A DNA stretch of 64,000 nucleotides, from contig CM066735.1 of assembly GCA_033961575.1 (NCBI GenBank), forward strand, positions 30,523,501 through 30,587,500. The letters are read 5' to 3'. The position numbers and the translations under genes were made by a program. This DNA is from Aselliscus stoliczkanus. Its lineage: Eukaryota > Chordata > Mammalia > Chiroptera > Hipposideridae. The notes under the pieces are model-generated. The model did no database searches. It was given only the letters and a program-made list of their open reading frames with translations, and was not told where the DNA came from. Shown here piece after piece: positions 37,101 through 51,530 of this stretch; the stretch's first letter is position 1, and each line of letters opens with the position of its first letter.

Positions 37101-40100
37101 GGTAAAAGGGTTATTTTAGAGAACAAAAACAGACCCAAAACTCTAATCATTGCACTGAATTGTGTTAAAACTGGGCGTTGCGGAGGGAGGCAGTAGTTAA
37201 GGGTTGGTGGCAGGTAGAACTCTACTGCTTTCAGTCCGGGTCAGGGAGCATATGATCAAAGGTTGAAAGTTGTCAGCTCTTCCCATGTTTAAGAAAACAC
37301 AACAGTATTTAAATGTGTAATAATTTTCAAACATTTTAACTTGGGTTGATAGAAAATTAAATGTGAAAAGCAATTAAAGTAAAAAGGGATCTTAACTAAA
37401 TTAAAAAAAAAATTAATGGTCAAATGACCTCTTCTGTAAGTCTTCCTTCCTCCCTCCTGTCTATCACCTTTCAACAAAATCACTGGTCCACGGATTTTTC
37501 ATGATTTATTCTTTTTGTAGTTTATGAATTACACAGTTGAAAGATAGGACCATCATGATGACTCAGTGTCAGCAGCCCCCTAATATATTGAGATGTTGAA
37601 TTAATGGCTGCATCAACCCACTTCCAGATTTAATGTTCAGGAAGAAAATTAATCACCCGTTTTTAAGCCATGGTGACTTCTCTGTTGTCAGTTTTGTTCC
37701 TTGCAACCAAAAGCATTCCTAACTGACTCCCAGCAGAAGAAGCCTACTTTAGGGCCTTCAGACTTTAAAATGAACTTTTTCCTTAACATACATCAATATG
37801 CAAATTATACTTCAATTGACATTCAAATTAAACTCCCTGTCAAAGCCTTTGAATCTGAAAAGTCTTTTTGAAATGTCCATTTTTAAGGTAGGAAAAGGCC
37901 TGAAATATATAGCACTAAATAAGTATGGGAATACTCAGGAGCTGACTGCTGTAACTATTCCAACTACTATTTCTCAATTAGCTCCAAATACAGAAACTGT
38001 ATTATTAACTCCATAACCTAAAAATTAATCCACTAGACTAATAACATTTCATTCTAAAAAATTATATAAAGCATGATACTTCATAATTATTACACTCTTA
38101 GTTGTTGGATAATTTCTTATGGAACAAAGAAACTGATTAGTATACAATTTGTTCCTTTTGCATTCTGTTACTGTGCCAATTCTTCAGAATTGTTTCTTTC
38201 CTTTAATCATATTTTTAATCTCCACTATACTTGGAATAAAACTCTCAAATGAGAATTAAGAAACAGTTCCAAAATTTTACCCAGCCTACTAATGAAGAGA
38301 AAAGGGGCAGGTGCAAGAAATGAAAACTGTGAATCAGAAATTCTTTATAATCCTCTCATGTCTCAATAAGAACAAACATGTCAAGGGCAGAATAAATTTT
38401 TTTTAAAAAAGCTAAAAAAGGATGTATTTTAAAAAACATAATGGATATTCCATACATTAATCATCTTAATTTATATAACATGTGCAGAGGAAACAATTCC
38501 TCAGTAAACCAAGGAGGGAAGAGAAAGAATGGTAATGAAGAAATGAGAGAGGAAGAGTGAAAAAGAAAAATCTAACAATAAAAAGTTTTTAAAAAAATGT
38601 TAATCCTCTTAAAGCTGTGAAACACTTAAATTTGTACTAGAAAAAACACAGTTATAGTAAGAACACCCCATCGTCAGGTGAGCATATATTATTTAAGAAC
38701 AGGAATCAATAATCTTAGAATTTCATCAGTGGACCTTAAGCCTTAAGTAAGTTTTAAAAATAACATGGGGTCTTTTTGTGAATACTTTGGAAATTCAATA
38801 TATAATTTCTCTTAGAGTTTTAATCATAAGTCGCAAATTTATTTATTTATTTATTTTTTTTATTGGGGAACAGTGTGTTTTTCCAGAACCCATCAGCTCC
38901 AAGTCAAGCAGTTGTTTCAATCTAGTTGTGAAGGGCGCAGCTCAGTGGCCCATTCGGGGATCGAACTGGCAACCTTGGTGTTATAAGCTCTGCACTGTAA
39001 TGAACTGAACAAACCGGCTGCCCCACAAATTTATTTATTTATTTATTTTAGCTGAGTCATCCTGCCACCTGTTGGAATCCAACAGGGCCAGCAACCCTGT
39101 TGGAGTTCAAATCCCTGAGCAAGCTCTTAACCAATTGAACCACTCGGCTAGCCAGCAAATTTATTTTTAATACATGCATTTGGTATCATGTTTGTGCATA
39201 CACAGCTAGTATCCAAATTATGCCAAAAATATAATAAAGATTTTTCCTAACAACAGATTAAGTCTCATTTTACTAGGAAGTGGATATGGGTTGGAAAATT
39301 TAAGGCTATTCTTTTTGCCCTGTTTCTCTGATTATGGGGCTGGAATTTGATTTTAGGGAAAGAATGCGAAGGTAAAGCCTACCTTACTGAGAAAACAGAA
39401 CCACACATGGGCGTTTCAGGTACTGTCAACTGCTTTCCCTCCTTCCGTCTGACAGATTCTCAGCTCAGCTCTTTTACACCTCTCTTAAGCTCTTAATTTC
39501 AGTGAGTATATTTTTCATTTCTATCGGCTTATTTTACAAATTTGCCTTGTCTTTGGTACTGTTCTGTTCTTTCATTAAAGTTTCCATTCCTTTACAAATT
39601 GTTTCAATCATTTTGAACATAGTTATTTAATAATGGTCTCAAGATTCTCCAATATTGCCCAAAACCTGGCTTTGATTTTCCTGTCTTGTGCTATCGACTC
39701 TCCTCATTGTTTATTTCCTCATACGGTTTCTAAGTTTTACCAGGAACTCATTTTTCCTCCCTCCTACTCTGTGGAAGTCTGATATGCTTCAAATTGTGAA
39801 AGCGTCCTCTGAGCCATTTTTTGCTTGCTTTTACCAGAAACCTAAATATTTTAATCATGCTGGACTCAATTTCCTATTAATTTCTCAGCTTTTGGCTCCA
39901 TATCATGTGACAGTGTAAATTTGAAGTTTCAACTTCTGATGGGTGTCTTTTTTACTGTTTTTTTCAATTTCTGGGGAAAAGTGTAATGCTGTTATTGCTT
40001 TGCTGGGCTAGTGAGCAGTTATTCTAGTTTCCCTTTAAAGCTGGGACAACTCTTTATCAGCATTTCTATATGTCTGCAGGGAGAGGGCTTCCAGCTAGGT

Positions 40101-43100
40101 CAGACCTGTCAGCTGTTCCTCTGATTATCCTTTCTCAATATTCCCACCTCTATACCCCTTTGTAAATATTGATTTTGTAGATTAAAGATCTGAAGTTTTT
40201 ATAATCAGTGGGAAGCATACTTTTCTGTCTGGTACAGAGCGTGGGGTTTATGTTCAAGTCCTGGCCACGCACCAGCTCTCTGACCTTGGGAAAGTTCATT
40301 AACCTCATTGAGCTCACTTTAGTCATTTGCAATTTGGGAGTAACAATGATGACATCACACGAGTAAATGATGTAGGCGTATGAAAGGCTCCTCGTCAGTT
40401 ACTTAATTGTTTTTACTCTATTCTATTCTACAAACCCAAACTCCACCCTTACTGGTTTCTGATGCCTCCTAAAGATGGCCCTGAACTTAAAGCACTTCAG
40501 ACATTTTACATCATGAGTATTGAGAAAGGTAGTCTCTTCCAACCACACATGCTGCATTTTGGAAACTAACCTTTTCCTCAGAAGACATGACTCCCAAAAG
40601 CCATGTCTTCTGCTTACCTTTGGCTTTGGATTCCCAGTGACTCGGCATGTGAAAGTTACAGGCATGCCTTCAAAGATCTTGTAATGTTTCAGCTTCATCT
40701 CAAAGAATGGCGCCACTCCATTTTCCACAGGCACGTCCCCATACTGAGCTTCATCCCCCGATTCATCCACTGGAGACCTTTCTAGCCTGTACTCGATTTC
40801 ACTGATGAGTCTCTGTTCACAGCTGGAGACTTTGTATTCCTGCACCAAACAGCAAGGTCACATTAACAATCCCAACACCTTGTGGTACATTGTATCATGA
40901 GTCCCCTTAACAGTAAGGCACTTAGAAGACAGTGATGGTTTTACCACAGATCTCAAAAACAAGTCAAAGCCCAGTTCAATTCCATATGAAACAAAAAACA
41001 TCTGGAAGTAAGTATATATGAGATTTAAATTGTCTTCATCCAAAAGAAAACTCAGAGGGCCGGCCGAATGGCTCAGTTGGTTAAGAGCTCTCTCAAGAGT
41101 GCAAGCTGAGCTCTGAGCAACAGCGGTTCGAGGCCAGCCTGAGCTGAGTTGCCGTTGAGCTGCCAACAGGTGGCAGGATGGCTCAGCTAAAAAAAAAAAG
41201 AAAACTCAGATGAATTCCTTTCTCTTTTCTCTTGGTAGGGCATAGGAAGGAGGATGGGGAGAAAAATGCAATGGTATATATTCTTAAGCTGTTCATACAA
41301 ATACATGATAGAACACTGATTCCCTTCTGTAGGGTAAAAGCTAAGGCAGGGTGGTGCATTTCTCCCGGAGGGTAATACGAGGACATGTGGCGAGCAGCTG
41401 CACCATTACATAGCATTTTCCCAAACAACTGGAAAAATGGCGGCACCATTTCACTCAGCCACATAACTTCTAGACTCCTCCTCAGTTCTGCAGCTATTAG
41501 GACCTATTTTCCTCTCTTTTAAAGCATGTGTATGTGTATATATCATTGACAGTCAGTCAAAATGTTGGTTAAAAAACAAAAGCAAAGTGAAGACCCCATT
41601 ATCATCTGATGGCGATTAAGGTGCTGACTTACAAAGTACAATGAAGACAAGGCAGCCCGTTATAAAATATTTTCTACTTAATATTAAATAAAAGATTGTT
41701 TTAACTAGGTTTTCACTTAAAGAAGTTATGCAACCTTTTAAAGTTTGTTGGCTTGAGGAAAGAAATCCAACACTATGAATAAAACTGCAAAAAAATACAC
41801 AAGTTGGGGTTGGTTTTTTTTTGGTCTAATTAATATGAAATCAATCAGTCTCAGAAGTACTACTTTTTCCCTAGAAAAGCATAACGAGAAACTTTTCCCA
41901 ATTTAAAGTTCAGAGTACCTACTAATGACAAATTCAAGTTTGGAAATAAATAAAAAGAAAAATCACATTGCAGTAATTTTGTTCATTTGATATTAAATAA
42001 AAATAGACACTGTCACAGTATAAAACTCATATTCATATTATAATATATTCATATTATAAAGTTCATATATAGCAGTATAGATAGACACACAGGTTAATAA
42101 GGAAGAAAATAAGAAAACAGACACAGTGAAAGACTGGAAGGAGAAGAAAGGTGAAAAGCTTGACCTTTTGACCATCCAGAGGACTCCCTACAGAAGCATG
42201 AGGAGACCCAATTTCCTGTAATGGCAGAAAAAGAGAAGTGAAGACTAATAAAAGAAATAAGAATCTAGCAAGATTTCTCATTTTCTGTGAGATTTTAGTG
42301 GTAGCTACATTTAACACAGAAAAACTTTCAGATATTGAAGGCAAATCCATTTCTCAATAGACACAAATTTTCCACTTGGTCCTTTAAACTTGTTTTGAAA
42401 AGCTTACTTTAATAAGGAGACTGCATCTGGAAACTTCAAACAGACGCAGTGGAGATTACAAAACAGCTTACATAAAATCCACGAAGTGACTTTTTTTGGT
42501 GGTCACAGAACAAAAAGAGCATTTTAGGTTTCCTGCTGATTAGTTATTTATAACTATATAAGCAAAAGAAAATAAAGAGTCTTTTCTGCACATAGATATT
42601 TTATGTTGACTAGATATGAAGACTAACTGGAAATATTCACTAGGTATTTCAAACAATTTCAGGGAAAAATATGTTTCTCCACACAAAACTGTTTTTCATT
42701 AAAGCACAGGACAGAAAAAACAGAAAGATACTTGAAAGGGAATAAACTGAACAATAAGATAAAAAGAGGTTATCCATGACTGAAATAATTCTATCAATCA
42801 CTTAACACAATGTCTGGCACAAAGTATGTGCTCAATAAATATAAATAAAAGAACGCTTTTTTTTGGTCTGTCCTCTACTTTCCACAGAATTGATCCCAAG
42901 AATGGTGTCCATAAAGAGCATGGGAGGAGGAGACCTACTAATTGTCATTTTTCTAAGAAGTCCAGAGGAACACAGTACCTGATTAGCTGTTTCCTCTTCT
43001 GGCTCCTGAATATTAAAGACAGTTGCACTGTCAGCACCTAGTAATCGACGAGCCATTCTTTCTTCATATGTTAGCCTCTAAATGAAGTAAGTCACAAAAA

Positions 43101-46100
43101 ATACAAAATTAGAAAAATCACAATTATATACTGCCCCATGAAACAGAATTTTCAAAACCAAACAAGCAAGTTTTGAAGTTATCTGTAACTATTCTCTCCC
43201 CACCTTGAGATACCTGTATGTAAAAGGAATCTGTTTTTTTGCCTGGCTTCACTTGTCCTGCCTTTTACCTCCCCTCCTGGTCCAGTGGCTTAATCCAGTG
43301 TTGGGAGATGGTGGTAACGAATCTTGAGAGCCACCAACTGATGTAACACAAATTTAAGGTGAGTAAAATAAGCACCAAGGCAGAACCCACATAAAATATA
43401 TGTCATATCCTTAATGATAAACATTTAGACCCTCTGCTTTGAGGGTCTCACCTCTGAGAGCATTTTCCTAGGCTCCTGTGTAACACACGAGAATGTGAGC
43501 AAATGTAAGAATCCACAAAGAATGATTACACATGGCTGAGTCAGCAAAAGGACTATGAAAGATACTTGCTAATGCTAATATCCACAATTTAGAATTCCAC
43601 TCAGAGTCACACTGCTTGCCCATCAGGCAAAGTGGTCAAGTTTTTGTATCTGGCAGCCAGCACTTTGGATTTAGGCAAAACCATATTTGCTAGGCCATGC
43701 TTACACTAAAGAAATGCCAAAATTTTTGTTCTGTCTATTGGGCTGATTCCTGTTCTTGAGTGTTGGTTCACAAATGCCATAGAATTATAGTTGCGGGAGG
43801 AAATTTCAGGGACCATTAGGGGTAAAACACGTATTTGAAAATAGAGAATAATTAGTAAGGCAGAATCTAAAAAAAAAGTACAGAAGTTATTTCAGATAAA
43901 TTTCCAAACTTCTGAATATAGATACAAATTCTATTGGAAACTCTCTAATCAGAAAAATATGTTGGGTAAATTTACAATTTCCAGTAATTGCTGGTTCCAG
44001 TCCCAGCTGAGACCGGGAAGTGAAACAAGTCAAGTGCCAAATGACAAATAGTCCTGAAGTTCAAACTTTCATTTCATAAAGAAGAAGCAGAGGACACGAA
44101 AAGGTGGAAGTAGGTGTTTGTTGCATGGAGTGTCTCAGTCCAGTATGTTATTATTTAAATTAATTTAACCACGTCTATTAAAAAAAAAATCAATGAGTTC
44201 AATTTTCAAAGAGAGTTTTAAATGCCTGCTCCCTTAAAAGCCTTCCCAATGTTTTCATATAGAATTGTATTAACATCAAAGGGAAGACTAGAGTAATTTC
44301 CACTCTGTTCCTTATAAGCAGGAAAATACAGTTTGAAATTTAGCCCTCACCAGAAGGCACCTGCTACCATTAGAAGCCAAATTGACTTCACAGTTCTAAG
44401 CACTCTTCCATCTATATACAAGCTCTAGCTACAGAAGCCAAAAATAAAGAACCAGAATAATATGTAATATTAGGAAAAAGTTGTTTGAAGGTCCCATTTT
44501 CTAAATAGGGGAAATCTTTCTCATTTAGATTATGAAATGTGGAAATCTATGGAACTTACTGTGAATGTCATTCACTGCTAAACAGATAAACATAAAAAAT
44601 ATATTTTTATATAAAAGGGTATATATAACAAATATATACAATGCGTACATATAATATACATAGTATACTATAATAGCTCATAGAAGTCTTATTTTAAAGA
44701 ACCTTAGCCCATAAGGAATATTTAAGTAACAAAAAAGGGGGAAAAAATGGTGAGATGCCTTTCTTTACCTGGCTGGAAAAAGTTCCCGTAAGTACTTGTT
44801 TTCATCTTTCAGGGGGTTTAGCTGACAGAGCCAGGGGAAAAACCTTCCAGAGTATGCACATGTACACATACAATCACTTATTTCAGGGAGAAAATGTTTT
44901 CCCTTTGTGAAAAGCTTCTATTCTCGGTGAAATAAATAATTAACACAAAATCTCATTAGAATTTTAATCTTCCTGAACTCAGATTAGGATGTCCTAATAA
45001 TTAAAATCATCATTCAACACCCCTCCTCTACTCCACAGCTTTCCAATCAAACATGGTGTGTTCTCACATCTTTATCAACGTTTGATAATTAAAATTCCTA
45101 GAAAACGATTAGCATAGAATGTTTTCTACTCTGAAAGGTGTCTGAGAAGGAGACTTTATACAAAGAGGCCCTTTTCCTCTTGTACTTAAAGAGCCAAACA
45201 AATGTTTCTGGTGCTAATTCCATAATAAAGCCACAAAAGGCTCCTTTCCTTTACTTGGGAAATCGTATTTGCTAGACTTGCTTTTCCTGTCCCCTTAAAG
45301 TATTTTGATGTGATAAAAAAAGGGTGAGTAAAAAGCAAAGGAAAAAAAAAAAACAACTGATGAGGAAACATTTAAATCTAATGGAGAAAACACACTCACA
45401 CACACACACACTTTAAAAACCATATCTATATATCTACTCTACAATTCTGCAGCCTTAAAGCATGATGTTTTTCTTCAGGTTAGCTGTCTTGCTCTGACAA
45501 ACAGGAACAAGACTGTGAAACAGGCCTTACTCCTTTCAGATTACTGAGTCAGTATCTAGTAATCGTCTAGTAGACTAGAAGACGTCAGCAATGGTCTTTA
45601 GTAAAGGTCTTTTCTGTGTCTAAGCAGTATGTCATCGAATCCCAATTCACTTCTCTGAGTTAGATACAAATCATTCCAGCACGCCTCCTCCCTCCCTCTC
45701 TCCCCAACCCCCACGCCTCCCAGGGATTTATTCTAAGTATTAGAACATCAGGGTTCCTCACTTGTTCTACTCCGGACCTTTACATCAGCCCTTCCTCCCT
45801 CCTTCATCCCCAAAGTGCTATCTTCGCTCCAAGAATGGTGGCATGACTGGGAGGAAACAGTGAAGGCCTAGTAAAAGGAAACTGGTTCACTTTCTCTCTT
45901 TCCCCGATATTCCAGCCACAATATTAAGGGAAATGTTGATTCAGGGGTAGTACAGTCAATTTTGTGGACATATCTTTGGAACCTAAGCCAGAGTGAAACG
46001 AGGGAAGAGCTCCCTGATGTGGGGTGCTAATAGTCCCAGTCTGGGCCCCACAGCTCTCTCAGTACCGGTTGGCCGTTGTTCAGAAGGTCCTCCTTGAAGC

Positions 46101-49100
46101 GAAGTTTCCGTTCCAGGTCTTGAATGACAGCATCTTTTGTGCCTTGAATCTCCTCATCGGAGGCGATCCTTGCAGTCCTGTTGGCCTTCTTTGGAAATCC
46201 CCTGCAGGACAAAAGCACAAGGACTGTCTCGTCAGTTGTCAGGATATACATCCAAGTCAACATTCAGGTCCAACAAAAGGCACCATATGTCAGCATGTCT
46301 CTTCTCACTCTTTGTTTTTATGTTACATCTATTCCAACGAATTATGGAAAGAACCGTGCAAGCTGGTTTCAGTGTTCAGGCAACACTAATTGGAAGCAGT
46401 TTTCAGAGGACGTTCAAGTACTTTAGGGGAGGGTTCCTCAGTGGTTAGACAAATGCCCAGGAGTGGGAGGCAGCGATGTAGAGTGAACACATGAAGTGCT
46501 TGGTAATCAGACCTAGGCTTCAAATCTGGCTCTGTCTCGTGTTAGGTTGTTGGCTTTGGGCAAGCTTAACATTTCTTACAAACAGGTATAAAAACATATA
46601 CCGGGGCCGGCTGAGTGACGCCATGGTTAAGCGCTGGCTTGGGACGCCAGCGGCCCCGGTTCAGGTCCCACATATGAGGGCCAGTGACACTGCCCTCAAA
46701 AAAACAACAACAAAAACCATATACCGCATATGACTGTTAAGAGGATTTGACATTCTATTTTTTTCATTCTTTCATAAATTCAGTCCTTCTAATCCTTCAT
46801 AATCAGTTTATTCAACAACAGTGCTTAGCCCATTCTAAGCAGATATTGTGTTACTTTCCTTTCTATCGTACCTTGATTAGGGTAGGCCGATATTATAGGA
46901 TGAGGTCCATTTTACTCTGGAGGACCCTGGAAGGTCCGTGGCTCCTGCTATGCTGTTTACACCCCAAGCCCACTAAACCTGCTGCAGAGCCCAGGGTTCT
47001 TAGGATAGGTGACATGCCAGAACCTTTATTTTCACAGGCCGTAACAGTGTCCTGAGCCACGTGAGCAGGGGGCACTGGTGCTGGACGCTTGATGGGTGCA
47101 GTGGAATCAACTTTTGTTGGTGCCCTAAACAATTTGTTCCTATTTCTCCTCCTTTTCCCTCACAAGGCTGTGTATGGGTAAAGATTAATGAGAAATGGAA
47201 CGCTGTACCATGGAGAAAATGAATACGCCTGCCTACCCGTATCACCAAAGATGAATTTAAAAAACAATGTTAAAAAAAACCCACAAAAAAACAAGTTACA
47301 GAGAACACATACAGTGCACTTCTGCATACAAACAGGCCCAATCTGAGCAGCCAGCCATCAGGGCAGCGGTGCTCAGAGGGTGGTCCCTGGACCAGCAGTA
47401 CCTGTGTCACCCGGGAACTTGGAAATGCGGAGCTCTGGCCTCACTCTAGACACTGAGTCAGAAGCTCTGGGTTGGGGCCCAGCTCTCTAGCTGAGTCTGG
47501 CACATATGCAAGTTTGAGACACAACTTAAGGAAACATATGTACACATAAAAACTATAAAGAGAAGAGAGTGAGTGATTAACTCGGAAATTCAGGGCAGCG
47601 GGTAGGCCTCAGGGAGAGTAATAGCTGCAACTGGGGGCAGGGATCACATTGGGAGCTTCAAGGGTATAGAAACAGGTAAGACTTACATTCTATTATTCTT
47701 TAAACTATACACACACACTGTACAAACTTCCTTATTATTTTTGTTTTGTTTTGTTTTGTTTAGGGCAGTGTCACTGGCCCTCATATGTGGGACCCGAACC
47801 GGGGCTGCTGGCTTCGCAAGCCAGCGATTAACCACTGCGCCACTCGGCGGGCACCAAACTTCCTTATTTTTTATCGTATATTTTATGTGAAGGCATATTA
47901 GAGTTAAAAACAGGTTTATTGTAAATGTGTCAAGGCATCGTGTGCCTGCCTGACTTCACTTCGTTGATGTGGTGGAAGCACCGGCCTGGCCACGGCTCAG
48001 CACGCCCTCTGCTGCTCCCCGTTTCAGACAGCAGGGCCGGGATGAGAGCATCACTAAGGAGGCAGTGGAATATGAGCATCCTCTAACAGCTCTGACCCAG
48101 CCCTCACCAGTGACACTGGTCTCCCCTCATCCAGTAGAGCTAGTGCATTCCTCTGAAACCTTCCGAAAGCTGAAATGGCAGAAAGCAAAGCAGCAGCAAT
48201 TACCCTTAATTTATATGAAACATTTTCTGAGCTTTCTCATACCCCCCAAATAACCTACCAATTCATACCAAATACACTTAATTACACCCAAGGGTGTTAC
48301 ACTAGGTTGAACACCCTTGTGAGCTCTCCTGGGCTTCTCTGATACCTGACGACATAATCTTGCTCACAGATGCACAGAATACAGAGAGAGAAAGCAGAGA
48401 TGCTCAGACACAGGTTAAAGCTATGGGGACTGATGCTGAGTGTGGTTCCGGGAAGGAGCTTGGCGAGGCCACTCTTGCTGCCGGGGTGCCGCTGCCTCTA
48501 CAGTGGCTCACACAAAACAATGCTGAATGCTGTTTTCACTTTTTGGGTATTTTCCTAAGGGAACATCCTCTCCGGATTGTTTTCAGTTAGCCAAAGCAGG
48601 TATTGATGTAGGTCTTTCGGACATGTGAAGTGACCTAAGGTAGACTTTGGAAAAGCTGGGGATGCCACTACCACGGACTCCCGTGGTCCGGCCCCTGATC
48701 TCAACAGCCATTCGTTCCTCCTGTCCATTCCCCTTTGTTTCCTTGCTGAACTTCCCCTGCTTCTGTTGGGTGTTCACCCTTCAATGTACTTAGAAAAGGT
48801 GACCCCCCCCACACACTGCTTGCCAAACTCAGGGGTGATGGATCTAAGTCAGGCTGAGCGGTCCCAATCCCCCGGACAGTGAGTAGTCCAGCCAGACGCA
48901 GGTGGTGGAGCCCTGTGGGTTGTTCTAGTTAGAAAATTCCCACCTCTAAAAAGAAACACAGAGAAAGAAGTTCCCTGTGTCTTTCACTGGCTACCATGGT
49001 GTCAAAAATGTAATGCCAAACACTGCGGCATCCTCTGTGATCATGATGACAGCTTGGAAAGAAGACCCTGGGTCCCTGATTGTTCTGAGGACACCGTATT

Positions 49101-51497
49101 TACCTAACATGGAACTGCCTACCATAACACACTTGTGATGATATCGTAAACCCCATGCATTTAATGTACTGGTGGCTGAGTCTTCTGTTACCTATAGAGG
49201 AAAAATTCTGATAGCTTTTCCAGGTCCTTCCTTTCTAGTCATTTGTCCCTGAAGTTCAAATAGGATGATGTTAAGACATTGGTTTTAAAGAAAAAAAAAA
49301 TTTAAAGAAATAAAATGATACCTTATGTTTGTAATATCAAAATGGTTAGCGCAACTTTAAGGTGTATCCTACTCACTGGAAATTGATCTGGATTTTGAAG
49401 GAGTTGGGCAATGAGCCTGAGACGTGTTAATAGCAAGAGCCACAGGAGTTATGATTTACAACCTCAGTTTTTAGTACCACACAACCATTTAACAAAAATG
49501 CATGTAGTTTGCCAGTTTTCCTGAGCCTGGAGCCCATCTCCCTTCCTCTCTCTCTTGGGACAACGTCACCAGACTTCAGGCTTCAGTTCAATGTCTCCTC
49601 AGAATGGAGGACCCTAAGTCTACCCCATTACTTACTGTGACATGTTTGTTTGCTTCATAGCACTTATCACAGGTTATCATTCTCTGTTCTGTTCAGTGGT
49701 CTTTCCCTCAACGTGCCTCTTTTGTTCATCATGTGCTTGTCAAATAGCAGACCCCCAAATAACATCCATGGAATGAGTAAATGGATATACTCTCTATCTC
49801 CACTTCCGACCTGTGTCTTTGCCTCCTCAAGCAAGAAAGTTAATGCCAGAGCCATCTGAATCAAACCACATGTGAAAAGTCAGGCTGAGAACAAGTAAAA
49901 ATTGTACAATTTTGGAAATAAAGTTCTGCTTTGACTACAGCCTTGCATCTGAGAACTAGAAGAACTAGGCTCTGTGGTCACCTGAAAGATAATAGGAAAG
50001 CTAGCTAGCTCTCTGTGACATCAGATATTGGGAACATGTGGGTTCCATTACTGTACACCTGACAACATACACCAATTGCACAACCATGCGATGATGAGCA
50101 GCCTCTGATGACAGGCTTCCCTGTGTTTCTGCAGGCAGGGGATACTGAGAGCTGTGTTCCCTGCACAAATGTGAAAGGAAGGGGCAAAAGGGCAGAACGG
50201 ATCCGCTAAAGGAGAGGCAGAGAACTGTTTTTTTTAAAAGACAGCCTCAAGTTCTCTTGAACAAGTAAACACCTATTATATATTTACGACCAAGTAAGTC
50301 CTGTTGCTTAAAAAGCATTTCTCAGCACACCTGACTCTTAGGGGATCTCAGAACAGCTGCTCTGGGACATTTCATATAGGAGATATTCACCTTGGTTTGG
50401 ATTTCTGCCATCCTCTTATACTCTGAAATGAGTATAAGTAAAATTACTCTTTGATCCAAATAAAAACCCCCCCGTCACTCTGGGTTTCTTGTAACAAGCC
50501 AAATCCCTAAGCATATGAGGATCCCCAACAATAGAAGAGCATTTAATCATCCATCCCCGCTTCCCCCTATTTTTAAGACATTATTTTCCTTTACTTACAG
50601 AATTTAAGGTACACATATTTTCTTGGTTCTGCGCCATTAACAGTGAAATAAAAATCAATCAACTGAAAGATGTGTAAATGTCTAACAGTTGTCGCACAAA
50701 TATTTACTGAGCATCTAGCTTCATCACTACAGACTGTGTGATATGGTGAAGACAGCCAAACCGTGAAGGATGATCTTTGATCCCAAGAGGTTACTAATCA
50801 TGTTGGAGGATAAGGAACAAACTGTGGTAGCAACTGTAGGTGCAGTGGGAATCAAAAAAGAGAAGAACAGAATGCTGGCTGGAATGACAGCAGAGGACTC
50901 CACGAAAGAGGAAGCATCAGAGATCTTGAAAGCAGATGAGAGTGTGGACAAGTGGAGAGGGGAGGAGTTCAGTCAGCATGACCACAGGCACACAAGTCAG
51001 AATCTTTGTTTTCTCTGTTTTTTCTTTACCTTTAATGCTGTGTGGCTTGGGCTAGTTACCTAACGGCTATCTGCCTCAGTTTCCTTCTCTGTAAAATGTA
51101 CAATGTGGGGATTACTAGCATGGATCTCATGGGATTACTGGGGAAACTACATGAGCTAATATATACAGCACTTAGATCAGGGCCTGGCATGTAAGGGGGG
51201 CTCCGGAGAGGCCAACAGAGACTATCCAGCATGGAAGCGAATCCCGGAAACAGGACTGGCCGAGGAAAACAGAATGAAAGAGAGAAAGGCATTTAAAAAG
51301 ATGCCAAGAATTCTTGGCCAGAGTTTCCAAGAATGTGGAAATAACCTTTACTGATTGGAGTTTTACTACTCAACCTTCTTTGATGTGCTAGGAACACAAT
51401 GTAGACCAAAGCTGGGTCACTGTACTCACAAAAATTCTATTCTATGGTGGGGATATGAGAGAGAGAGACAGAGAGACAGAGAGAGACAGAGAGAGAC

Positions 51498-51530
<33 letters not shown>

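Larger units (their letters stand above)
36705..40617. other. PALLD intron within Ig3 (between its two exons)
   Basis: Contains a tandem pair of SINEs at 38853-39155 and a MIR at 40215-40390. The rest (36.7-38.8 kb and 39.2-40.2 kb) is AT-rich and unassigned. Confidence 0.6.

Noticed and set aside
40858..41166. 102-codon minus-strand open frame starting MAAQRQLSS
   Set aside because: It is the reverse reading of the type-B SINE at 41057-41195; the same peptide appears at other SINE copies.
46893..47248. Overlapping 79-103-codon frames near 46.9-47.2 kb
   Set aside because: No splice context, no family resemblance and no codon bias; intronic noise.
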